Counted from the first letter of the stretch, positions 1 through 6,177 are shown. The stretch is DNA of 7,205 nucleotides from an uncultured Saprospiraceae bacterium (GCA_937930625.1 CALHBW010000346.1:1-7205); one strand, 5' to 3'. The notes: generated by a model not told the origin, from the sequence alone. Program-made: numbers and translations.

Positions 1-11
1 CAACTCGAACC

Positions 12-1409
12 ATGACTAAAATAAAATTTGGAACAGACGGTTGGCGCGCTATTATCGCCGACACTTATACCATAGAAAACGTCAAGCGCGTCGCGCAAGC
101 CACCGCATCGTGGATGATAGAAAAAGGCTGGGACAAAGCCGTGATTGGTCACGACTGCCGCTTTGGAGGCGAGATGTTTGCCAAAGTCACCGCGCAGGTT
201 TTAGGGGCGAACGACATCAAAGTTCACCTTGCCAAAGGCTTCGTTTCCACGCCGATGGTATCGCTTGGTGTTGTCAAAACCAACTCACAAGTTGGTATCG
301 TCATCACTGCCAGCCACAATCCGCCTTCCTACAACGGCTTCAAGCTCAAATCTGCCTATGGCGGTCCCACCATACCATCAGGAATTGCCGAAGTAGAAGC
401 GTTAATCCCTGACAATCATGTAGATATAGCACTGTCGTCATTGGATTCATTGCACGATGGCGGCATGTTGAACTATATTGATTTAGAAGATATTTACATT
501 CGTCATGTCAAAGAAAATTTTGATATGAATGCTATCCGAAACTCCGGTATCAAACTCGCTTATGATGCCATGTACGGAGCCGGTCAGCGTGCCGTTCAGC
601 GTCTTCTTCCGAATTGTGTCCAACTTCATTGTGATGATGACCCTTCATTCAAAGGGCAAGCTCCCGAACCCATTCACCGGAATCTCGGCGAACTCTCTGC
701 AACGATAAAAAATGACCCAACTATCGCCTGCGGACTTGCCAATGACGGGGATGCAGACCGCATAGGCATGTACGATGCGGATGGTAATTTTGTCGATTCA
801 CACCACATTCTTCTTCTTTTGTTATTGTATTTGAAAAAATATAAAAACATGGACGGAAAGGTCATTATCACTTTTTCCGTAACAGATAAAATGAAGAAAA
901 TGTGCGACCTATTGGGCGTCGAATATCAAGTTACGAAGATTGGATTCAAATATATCGCCGAAATTATGACCAAAGAAAACGTTCTTGTTGGTGGTGAAGA
1001 ATCTGGCGGTATAGCGGCGGCAGGTCACATCCCGGAGCGCGACGGCATTTGGATGGGCTTACTGCTCCTCGAATTTATGGCAAAAACCGGAAAATCACTC
1101 AAAGAACTCATCGAAGAAGTTTACGGGATGGTCGGTTCGTTTGCCTTTGACCGTGACGACCTACATCTTAACGAAGCTAAAAAACTCGCCATTATCGAAC
1201 AATGCAAAAATCACGCATTCGACGCATTTGGCAAAAATAAAATTGAGCGTGTAGAAACGATTGACGGCTTCAAATTCTATTTCAATGAAGACGAATGGAC
1301 AATGATACGTCCGTCAGGAACAGAACCCGTCTTGCGTGTATATGCACAAGCTCCTACGCATGAGCGTGTCAGAGCCATTTTAGATGCTGTGCATGGAGAA
1401 CTCAAGTAG
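12..1409 (+). CDS. Phosphoglucomutase/phosphomannomutase family protein
   Basis: Cytoplasmic alpha-D-phosphohexomutase of 465 aa, which moves phosphate between C1 and C6 of a hexose phosphate through a phosphoserine. All four family signatures are visible: TASHNP at 99-104 with the phosphorylated Ser101, the metal loop DGDADR at 245-250, the sugar-binding loop GGEESGG at 327-333, and the phosphate-binding RPSGTEP at 433-439. The N-terminal FGTDGWR (6-12) is typical. Length is normal and no domain is missing. The sugar loop has Gly where GlmM and bacterial PMM/PGM enzymes carry His (GGEQSGH, GEMSGH). Together with HIPERDGIW just after it, this resembles phosphoglucomutases (CGEESFG in PGM1), so glucose phosphate is the more likely substrate; that is inference. 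The ATG at 12 gives the full N-terminal domain. No clear ribosome-binding site shows in the 11 bases before it, and its promoter lies outside the window. Confidence 0.95.
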   Translation: MTKIKFGTDGWRAIIADTYTIENVKRVAQATASWMIEKGWDKAVIGHDCRFGGEMFAKVTAQVLGANDIKVHLAKGFVSTPMVSLGVVKTNSQVGIVITASHNPPSYNGFKLKSAYGGPTIPSGIAEVEALIPDNHVDIALSSLDSLHDGGMLNYIDLEDIYIRHVKENFDMNAIRNSGIKLAYDAMYGAGQRAVQRLLPNCVQLHCDDDPSFKGQAPEPIHRNLGELSATIKNDPTIACGLANDGDADRIGMYDADGNFVDSHHILLLLLLYLKKYKNMDGKVIITFSVTDKMKKMCDLLGVEYQVTKIGFKYIAEIMTKENVLVGGEESGGIAAAGHIPERDGIWMGLLLLEFMAKTGKSLKELIEEVYGMVGSFAFDRDDLHLNEAKKLAIIEQCKNHAFDAFGKNKIERVETIDGFKFYFNEDEWTMIRPSGTEPVLRVYAQAPTHERVRAILDAVHGELK

Positions 1410-1414
1410 CCGTA

Positions 1415-1436
1415 GCGCGGTACTTCCAGTCCGCGC
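1415..1436 (+). terminator. GC-rich hairpin after the mutase gene, possible terminator
   Basis: Six bases after the stop codon, GCGCGG (1415-1420) and ACT (1422-1424) pair with AGT (1428-1430) and CCGCGC (1431-1436), with one bulged T (1421) and a TCC loop. A second CCGCG at 1436-1440 offers an alternative register that ends directly at the T-rich TTTGTTT (1441-1447). Position and structure suit a Rho-independent terminator, but the T tract is interrupted. The element is a GC island in an AT-rich spacer and could equally be a dispersed palindromic repeat. Confidence 0.4.
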
Positions 1437-1444
1437 CGCGTTTG

Positions 1445-1476
1445 TTTGGCATTCAAATAAATAAAAAATACGTTTG
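1445..1476 (+). promoter_or_regulatory. Bacteroidota-type promoter match for the lipoprotein gene
   Basis: TTTG at 1445-1448 is followed after 20 bp by TACGTTTG at 1469-1476. This matches both boxes of the known Bacteroidota pattern (-33 TTTG, -7 TAnnTTTG) at the usual distance. Transcription would start near 1483. The RNA would then carry a leader of about 200 nt with three strong hairpins before the proposed TTG start at 1682. It is the best two-box match in the window, but it rests on sequence pattern only. Confidence 0.5.
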
Positions 1477-1513
1477 TAATTATTTGATTTTTAATAATAA
1501 AAAAATATCAAAA

Positions 1514-1573
1514 ACTGTCTTTCATCACAAAAGCACAGGGTTTAAACCCTGTGCTTTTGTGATGAAAGATAGT
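1514..1573. repeat. Near-perfect 60-bp palindrome, no spacer
   Basis: Bases 1519-1543 are the exact reverse complement of 1544-1568, giving 25-bp arms with no loop. The symmetry continues to 1514-1573 with a single G/T mismatch (1517 and 1570). The centre reads GGGTTTAAACCC. As RNA it would form a very stable rod; as DNA it could extrude a cruciform. It lies in a spacer, downstream of the promoter match at 1445-1476. No transposase or target duplication was found beside it. Confidence 0.9.
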
Positions 1574-1577
1574 CTTT

Positions 1578-1608
1578 GTCGTCTGACATTTTCAAAATGT
1601 CCGACGAC
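1578..1608. repeat. 31-bp imperfect palindrome
   Basis: Bases 1578-1592 pair with 1594-1608 around the central C1593, with one mismatch (T1584 against C1602). The inner core is GACATTTT-C-AAAATGTC, flanked by GTCGTC and GACGAC. It follows the previous palindrome after only four bases and has a different sequence, so the two were not made by simple duplication of each other. Confidence 0.85.
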
Positions 1609-1641
1609 TCGCGTTAGTTCTTTAATCTCAAAAAACAAAAA

Positions 1642-1684
1642 TCAACGCAAAACCTATAAGGTTTCTAAAAACCTTATAGGTTTG
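1642..1684. repeat. Dispersed AAACC/GGTTT palindrome, copy 1
   Basis: Arms at 1650-1664 and 1669-1683 are exact reverse complements, 15 bp each, with a four-base loop (1665-1668). Each arm is itself an inverted repeat: AAACC-TATAA-GGTTT on the left and AAACC-TTATA-GGTTT on the right. A second copy lies at 6178-6220, with 41 of 43 bases identical, including seven to eight bases outside the left arm. The right arm runs into the probable TTG start codon of the lipoprotein gene (1682-1684). Confidence 0.9.
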
Positions 1685-2641
1685 AAAGTCTGGCATTTGT
1701 ACTTGATACTTGCATTTGCGCTGACATTTTTTGGTTGTCGAAAAACCCGCACCACCATTCCACTCGAAGCCCTCAACACACCTACCACAGCCCCTCTATA
1801 CGACATTACCTTTACACATCCTGACACCGGTTATGCAATAGGCGGCGCACATTGGCAGCATAGCGAATGGCTCACGACCATTGATGGCGGCGGCACATGG
1901 CGTACCGATACATTCGCCAATAACGGCTTGCTCGATATTGATTTTGTGGATGCAGAAACGGTGGTTGCAGTCGGATTTGACGGGCAGGCATTTTACAAAC
2001 CTGATGCGGCGACTTGGTGGTTGCCCTATTATCCGCCGGAAGGTGAGAACATGAATGCGGTAGATTTTTGGGATGAAAATACAGGCGTAGTCGTTGGTGG
2101 GAAAAATTTTGCTTTTGGCTTGATTTATCGCCTCAATAATATCAATGGAACTGCCGATACGGTGCATTATCCCTTGCCACACGAGTTGCGCGATGTACAA
2201 TTTACCGATAAAAATACCGTTCATACTGTCGGTTATGGTTATGTAGGCAAATCTACTGATCGTGGGCTGACTTGGCAAGCGAGCGATATACAGGGCGATT
2301 TTTTCTATGCGCTATATTTTGTCAATCAAGAAGTTGGCTATGCTGTGGGTAGAAGCGGGACGATTATCAAAACATCCGATGGGGGAGGAGAGTGGCAAAA
2401 AATTCGTAATGGAAATAATGTTTTTGTGAGCAATGAAAAATTTCGGGATGTATGGTTTAAGAGTGAGGATGAGGGCTATATCGTGGGCGATGACGGCTTA
2501 TTTTGGTGGACAGATGACGGTGGCGATTCATGGAAAATTGTAGAAGATACGCCGGATGTGACTTTTCATCGAATTTTCTATCAAAATGGAACGGGTTTTA
2601 TCGCAGGAGAAGAAGGAAAAATTTATCGTTTTAAAGACTAA
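1682..2641 (+). CDS. Ycf48-like beta-propeller lipoprotein
   Basis: Predicted exported lipoprotein of 319 aa. With the TTG at 1682 the protein begins MKVWH, then a hydrophobic stretch (6-18) ending in FFGC, with Cys19 the probable lipidated residue; the lipobox is loose. The rest is about seven repeats of 30-40 aa, starting near 41, 84, 126, 170, 208, 256 and 296, of the type D-x-x-F-x-(4-5)-G-Y-x-V-G. Asp-box motifs stand at 66-73 (TIDGGGTW), 191-198, 231-238 and 277-284. This is the pattern of a seven-bladed propeller of the Ycf48/BNR type. Ycf48 itself helps assemble photosystem II; nothing here suggests photosynthesis, so the real role is unknown and may be protein binding at the envelope. 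The frame stays open back to 1442, with an in-frame ATG at 1562, but those starts put palindromes in the coding sequence and a long tail before the signal peptide. The barrel gene follows 38 bp later. Confidence 0.85.
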   Translation: MKVWHLYLILAFALTFFGCRKTRTTIPLEALNTPTTAPLYDITFTHPDTGYAIGGAHWQHSEWLTTIDGGGTWRTDTFANNGLLDIDFVDAETVVAVGFDGQAFYKPDAATWWLPYYPPEGENMNAVDFWDENTGVVVGGKNFAFGLIYRLNNINGTADTVHYPLPHELRDVQFTDKNTVHTVGYGYVGKSTDRGLTWQASDIQGDFFYALYFVNQEVGYAVGRSGTIIKTSDGGGEWQKIRNGNNVFVSNEKFRDVWFKSEDEGYIVGDDGLFWWTDDGGDSWKIVEDTPDVTFHRIFYQNGTGFIAGEEGKIYRFKD

Positions 2642-2647
2642 CTGACT

Positions 2648-2665
2648 ACAGACAGGAATGTCTGT
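2648..2665 (+). repeat. Intergenic hairpin with GGAA tetraloop
   Basis: ACAGACA (2648-2654) and TGTCTGT (2659-2665) pair exactly around GGAA (2655-2658), a loop of the stable GNRA class in RNA. It begins seven bases after the lipoprotein stop codon and ends 14 bases before the barrel start codon. No T tract follows, so it is unlikely to be a full terminator. It could stabilise or process a shared transcript, or be another small palindromic repeat. Confidence 0.7.
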
Positions 2666-2679
2666 GTTACGATTATAAT

Positions 2680-3345
2680 ATGAATTATTCACTCAAATTA
2701 ATCAGCCTCATTATCGTATTTTTTTGTTGTGTAAATGTTTATGCACAAACAGGTTATGGTTTTCGTTTTGGCGGAAATCTGTCAGATTATACCGTAAATA
2801 TACCGGATTCGATTCAAACAAGTCCGGCGAAAAAGTTGGGTTGGCAAACAGGTGTATTTTATAATATCAGCAGTGGCGGTTTGTTTTCGGTGCAGCCGGA
2901 AGTGAACTTTTCACAACGCGGTATTCGTTTTGATGGTGCGGAAGATATTTCAGTGACGCGGAATTTCAATTATTTGGAATTTAATGTGGTAGGAAAAACG
3001 ACTTTTGGTGGCGAAAATGCGAAAGTATATCTTAATCTCGGTCCGGGTATCGCCTACCTCATGTCGGCACAAGACAGAAGTGATATTTCAGAGACGACGA
3101 AGGTAGATTTTGAAGCAGAAAATATTCGACGCTGGGATACAAGTATTCACTTAGGTTTGGGAACAGCTTTCCGATTGGGCTTTGAAAATGCTTTATTTAT
3201 AGAAGGACGCTACACCTTGAGTATAAGCGATTTAAATGATATTGATACCAACTCGCAGCCGGATGGTTATAAGCCCGTCAATCACCGTGTACTTGGTTTG
3301 ACCATTGGATATATTTACTATATTGATGGCTTTGAAATGCAGTAG
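2680..3345 (+). CDS. PorT-family outer-membrane beta-barrel protein
   Basis: Exported protein of 221 aa. Residues 1-22 are a clear signal peptide: Lys6, a hydrophobic core, then a VYAQ cleavage region. The mature part has alternating, glycine-rich strands typical of a small barrel, for example GYGFRFGGNLS (25-35), LGWQTGVFYNI, FSVQPEVNFSQRGIRF, YLEFNVVGKTTF, KVYLNLGPGIAYL, HLGLGTAFRLGF, ALFIEGRYTLSISDL, and a last strand HRVLGLTIGYIYYI near the C terminus. The order and the 'GIAYL...GLGTAFRLG...EGRYTLS' layout fit the Bacteroidota outer-membrane barrel family that includes PorT (about eight strands). The name does not imply a role in type IX secretion; small barrels of this family are numerous and mostly uncharacterised. 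It may share a transcript with the lipoprotein gene upstream. The ATG at 2680 directly opens the signal peptide; no Shine-Dalgarno is visible. Confidence 0.88.
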   Translation: MNYSLKLISLIIVFFCCVNVYAQTGYGFRFGGNLSDYTVNIPDSIQTSPAKKLGWQTGVFYNISSGGLFSVQPEVNFSQRGIRFDGAEDISVTRNFNYLEFNVVGKTTFGGENAKVYLNLGPGIAYLMSAQDRSDISETTKVDFEAENIRRWDTSIHLGLGTAFRLGFENALFIEGRYTLSISDLNDIDTNSQPDGYKPVNHRVLGLTIGYIYYIDGFEMQ

Positions 3346-3398
3346 GCAAGCGTGAATTTGGTTCTTGGCAATTTTTGTAATATTCAAAGTCATTTATT

Positions 3399-3451
3399 TC
3401 ACGCAGAGAACGCAGAGTTCGCAGAGAGTTGATTATCAGTCTTCTGCGTGA
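3399..3451. repeat. CGCAGAG tandem and inverted repeat
   Basis: Three 9-bp units follow each other: CGCAGAGAA (3402-3410), CGCAGAGTT (3411-3419) and CGCAGAGAG (3420-3428). The first lies within TCACGCAGA (3399-3407), whose exact reverse complement TCTGCGTGA stands at 3443-3451, so the whole can fold back as a hairpin with a 35-base loop. It sits in the 165-bp spacer between the barrel and acetyltransferase genes. Function unknown; it looks like a small dispersed intergenic repeat. Confidence 0.7.
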
Positions 3452-3465
3452 TTTAGGGTTTTGAT

Positions 3466-3482
3466 TAGTTTTGCAAAAATTG
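3466..3482 (+). promoter_or_regulatory. Probable -7 promoter element of the acetyltransferase gene
   Basis: TAGTTTTGC (3466-3474) matches the Bacteroidota -7 box TAnnTTTG exactly and lies 36 bp before the ATG. No good TTTG is seen at the -33 distance. The box merges with the 13-base word TTTGCAAAAATTG (3470-3482), which recurs on the minus strand before the S41 gene. Confidence 0.4.
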
Positions 3483-3510
3483 TTTTTAACAAACCAGAAA
3501 ATAACTAAAG

Positions 3511-4323
3511 ATGAAATTCAATTACAAAGACCATATTATCTTAGAAGATGAGCGAACAAAGTTAGAGCCTTTGGAATGGCAACACATGGACGAACTGCTG
3601 CCTATTGCTATCCAATATCCTGATTTGCTGCGTTATTCTCCTTCCCAATTTGGTACAGAAACAGCCCTTCGCAAGTACATTGAAGCAGCCCTCAAACAGA
3701 GGAATAAAAACACCAGATACCCTTTTGTAATATACGATAAGTCGATAGGCAAATATGCAGGCAGTAGCAGCTACGGCAATATTTCCAATGCCAACCAACG
3801 TATAGAAATCGGCTGGACGTGGCTCGACAAAAACCGCCAAAGGACAGGACTAAATCGCCACAATAAATTTTTGATGCTTGGCTATGCTTTTGAAGACCTT
3901 CAATTTGAACGAGTAGAGCTTAAAACCGACAGCCGCAATGAACAATCCCGAAAAGCCATCGAAGCTATCGGTGCAACATACGAAGGCACCTTACGCAGCC
4001 ACACGCTCATGTCCGACGGGTACAGACGCGATACGGTGTATTATGGTATTTTGAAAGCGGAATGGCAGGAAATAAAAACAACGATTTTCGGAAATATATC
4101 TTCCCCGAAAACTCCAAAAATAGACCAACGGAAACAACTCATTCACCGTCCATTTACCTATAAAATCACCAAAAATAACAAGCTACTCGTTTATCGAGAC
4201 AACAGACAGGTTAAAATCATTAGTGGGAAAGCTGCCACGGATTTTTTACGTTTAGCCGAACAAGCAGACGAACAAACCATTCAGCTAAAACTCGCTAAAT
4301 TGACCGGACATTATAAGCACTAA
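3511..4323 (+). CDS. GNAT acetyltransferase with C-terminal extra module
   Basis: Protein of 270 aa, apparently cytoplasmic. Residues about 12-182 form a RimJ/RimL-type GNAT domain (acetyl-CoA-dependent N-acetylation; substrate unknown). Visible signatures are the beta-4 segment IEIGWTWL (98-105), the acetyl-CoA loop region RQRTGLN (109-115) where relatives read WRGTGLN, the segment ERVELKTDSRNEQSRKAIE (133-151), then GATYEGTLR (154-162) and the closing strand RRDTVYYGIL (172-181). GNAT proteins of this class usually end about here at 180-200 aa. A basic linker (190-212) leads to a compact block at 214-270 that begins FTYKITKNNKLLVYRDNRQV, continues with SGKAATDF, and ends QLKLAKLTGHYKH. From memory, this layout resembles small stand-alone bacterial proteins of about 60-75 aa of unknown function, so I read it as a domain fusion. 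The reading frame is intact. The ATG at 3511 follows a -7 box match by 36 bp. It converges on the S41 gene. Confidence 0.88.
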   Translation: MKFNYKDHIILEDERTKLEPLEWQHMDELLPIAIQYPDLLRYSPSQFGTETALRKYIEAALKQRNKNTRYPFVIYDKSIGKYAGSSSYGNISNANQRIEIGWTWLDKNRQRTGLNRHNKFLMLGYAFEDLQFERVELKTDSRNEQSRKAIEAIGATYEGTLRSHTLMSDGYRRDTVYYGILKAEWQEIKTTIFGNISSPKTPKIDQRKQLIHRPFTYKITKNNKLLVYRDNRQVKIISGKAATDFLRLAEQADEQTIQLKLAKLTGHYKH

Positions 4324-4434
4324 TGTCGTTAACCGTTATTTGTGTACTCGTTATTCGTTTTATATTTTTTGAGTATATCATCAAGAATAACTATCCGTTA
4401 TTTCAAGCGCAAAGCACTAATAACGAATCACTAA

Positions 4435-4458
4435 CTTAAACTTAATCTTAAACTTAAA
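4435..4458. repeat. CTTAAA tandem repeat between convergent genes
   Basis: Four 6-bp units, CTTAAA, CTTAAT, CTTAAA and CTTAAA, run up to the S41 stop codon, which falls in a fifth, partial unit (4459-4462). The rest of the 136-bp convergent spacer (4324-4459) is AT-rich, with CGTTATT at three places (near 4332, 4348 and 4396). I see no convincing terminator hairpin for either gene. The 16-mer TTAAACTTAATCTTAA (4436-4451) recurs inverted at 6266-6281. Confidence 0.6.
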
Positions 4459-4459
4459 C

Positions 4460-6085
4460 TTATTTAAGTCCCTTTATCGCTTCTGCAAACATTTCATCCT
4501 CATGATTCCAAGCCTTATAAAACCCTTCATCCTTAAACAAACCTCTTGCAAAGTGTGCTTTAATTCGATTGGCGATGGCAGTTTTGGCTTTTCTGAAAGC
4601 GCGTTTATCTTTTTTTACGCCTTTTTTCAAGGCATAATCGGAGAATTGTTCTAGTAATTTGTCGTTGACGGTATATTTTCTTACAAAATCATCGGCAGAT
4701 GAATACTCACCAATTTTGTCCCGATTTTTATTCAAATAACTATACGAAAACTCCATAATATACTGCGAAGTTTTGAGGAAGTAAGAATTATTCAACACAG
4801 GGTCAAGTGCTACAAAAATATCCGGCGTAATACCGCCGCCGCCATATACTACGCGACCATCTTCTGTGTAGTAACGCGTTGAATCTGAAACGATTATGCT
4901 GTCTTGGTTTTCCATTTCACCTTTGTCAAAACGCTCGGCAATATCTTTATCGTAGTCACCTTTTTTGCCCTTGTACGGCTTCTGTATAGAACGCCCTGAT
5001 GGTGTGTAATAGCGAGCTACAGTAAGGCGGAGTGCAGAGCCGTCATTAAGATTGTATTGCTCTTGTACAAGCCCCTTCCCGAAAGAACGTCGCCCGATAA
5101 TCTTGCCCCTGTCCGAATCTTGCACCGCACCCGCAAGAATCTCGCTTGCCGACGCCGAGCCTTCGTCAATCAGCACCACCACATTATCAATATCATAAAA
5201 ATTGCGTCCTGTCGATTTGTATTCATTGCGGCGTTGAGTGCGCCCTTCTGTATATACGAGCAGACGCTTATCATCGAAAAGCTGCCCCACAATCTTGGTG
5301 GCTGCCTGAAGATAGCCACCCGGATTTTGTCGCACATCAATGATGAGGTCTTTCATCCCCGACTCGTCAAGTTTTTCGACAGCTTTCATAAATTCCTCGT
5401 AAGTCGTGCTGCTAAAACGATTGATTTTTATAAAACCAATCCTATCATCAACCATATAACTCACATCAAGACTGTAATCCGGTATCTGGTCGCGTGTGAT
5501 GTCAAAATGAATGACTTCGGGGTTATCGCCGCGTTGGATGCCGATTTTTACGTCTGTTCCTTTCTTGCCGCGCAGCCGTTTCATGATTTTGCTATCGGTA
5601 ATACCAATACCTGCTACGGTGGTGTCATTGATTTCCACAATTTTGTCGCCTGCGCGGATACCGAGTGTTTCCGAAGGACCGCCCGCAAGCGGTGAGATGA
5701 CCTGAATCGTATCGTCTATAATGGTAAATTGAATCCCAATTCCATCAAAACTCCCTTCTAATGAGGCGTTTACATTTTCGAGTTCATCTTCGGGAATATA
5801 GCTTGAATGAGGGTCAAGCTCTTCCAAAATACTATTGATAGCAGCCTCCACAAGTTCGTCGCGCTCTACATCTTCTACATACTTTGCTTCTACGAATCGC
5901 AAAATTTCCTCAATTTTGCCGACCTCTTGCTTACCGCTAATAGACGGAAGTACAGAAACCTGCTGTGGAGAAGCCATGCTGTCTTGTAATCGGAAACCTA
6001 TAAAAATACCAAATGCAGCTACGAATGCGAGCAGCAAAGGCAGCCATACATTTAATTTTTTCTCGGATGTGGGAGGATTGGTCAT
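4460..6085 (-). CDS. S41 family C-terminal processing peptidase, membrane-anchored
   Basis: Serine protease of 541 aa of the CtpA/Prc (tail-specific protease) family, which cleaves periplasmic or envelope proteins near their C termini. Residues 11-33 form one uncleaved-looking membrane anchor after a short charged start, placing the rest in the periplasm. DPHSSYIPE (91-99) is the usual N-terminal landmark. A PDZ domain spans about 105-195 and includes GIGIQF and LGIRAGDKIVEIND (141-154). The peptidase core covers about 213-373: LIIDVRQNPGG (247-257), DEGSASASEILAGA (307-320), RRSFGKGLVQ (332-341). Ser312, Lys337 and Gln341 have the same +25/+29 spacing as the Ser-Lys-Gln set of E. coli Prc, so the enzyme should be active. 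YGGGGITPD (414-422) closes the core, and a charged helical tail (about 430-541) follows, as in other Bacteroidota members. The ATG complement at 6083-6085 directly precedes the anchor. No Shine-Dalgarno is seen. It is transcribed away from the BadF-type gene. Confidence 0.96.
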   Translation of the reverse strand: MTNPPTSEKKLNVWLPLLLAFVAAFGIFIGFRLQDSMASPQQVSVLPSISGKQEVGKIEEILRFVEAKYVEDVERDELVEAAINSILEELDPHSSYIPEDELENVNASLEGSFDGIGIQFTIIDDTIQVISPLAGGPSETLGIRAGDKIVEINDTTVAGIGITDSKIMKRLRGKKGTDVKIGIQRGDNPEVIHFDITRDQIPDYSLDVSYMVDDRIGFIKINRFSSTTYEEFMKAVEKLDESGMKDLIIDVRQNPGGYLQAATKIVGQLFDDKRLLVYTEGRTQRRNEYKSTGRNFYDIDNVVVLIDEGSASASEILAGAVQDSDRGKIIGRRSFGKGLVQEQYNLNDGSALRLTVARYYTPSGRSIQKPYKGKKGDYDKDIAERFDKGEMENQDSIIVSDSTRYYTEDGRVVYGGGGITPDIFVALDPVLNNSYFLKTSQYIMEFSYSYLNKNRDKIGEYSSADDFVRKYTVNDKLLEQFSDYALKKGVKKDKRAFRKAKTAIANRIKAHFARGLFKDEGFYKAWNHEDEMFAEAIKGLK

Positions 6086-6110
6086 TAACTATGATTAAGA
6101 GGTGCTTCGA

Positions 6111-6127
6111 CAATTTTTGCAAACAAA
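6111..6127 (-). promoter_or_regulatory. Possible -7 promoter element of the S41 gene
   Basis: Read on the minus strand, TTTGTTTGC (6127-6119) matches the TAnnTTTGC pattern except for T in place of A. It merges with TTTGCAAAAATTG (6123-6111), which ends 25 bases before the start codon. The same word before the acetyltransferase gene ends 28 bases before its ATG. No clear -33 TTTG is visible, so the call rests on the shared word and its position. Confidence 0.35.
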
Positions 6128-6177
6128 GAAAATTAGCTTTTAATTTAAAATAATAATAAAGTTTAAATATTTGGATG

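Noticed and set aside
12..1409. Phosphoglucosamine mutase (GlmM) assignment
   Set aside because: The sugar-binding loop reads GGEESGG instead of the GEQSGH of GlmM, and the surrounding residues look more like phosphoglucomutase.
1514..1684. Insertion-sequence ends or phage attachment site
   Set aside because: No transposase or integrase coding sequence lies nearby, no target duplication was found, and the palindromes are individually symmetric rather than paired ends of one element.
1796..2278. 160-codon minus-strand open frame across the propeller gene
   Set aside because: Its sequence is the complement of clear propeller repeats with Asp boxes on the plus strand.
3402..3428. CRISPR-like array
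   Set aside because: The units are only 9 bp and directly abutting, without spacers, and no cas gene is present.
4324..4459. Bidirectional terminator between the convergent genes
   Set aside because: I found no stem longer than a few bases followed by a T tract in either direction; only AT-rich words and a CTTAAA tandem.
5057..5695. 212-codon open frame antisense to the S41 gene
   Set aside because: It lies wholly within a well-supported peptidase gene on the other strand, and its product has no recognisable domain or signal; it is a codon-bias shadow.
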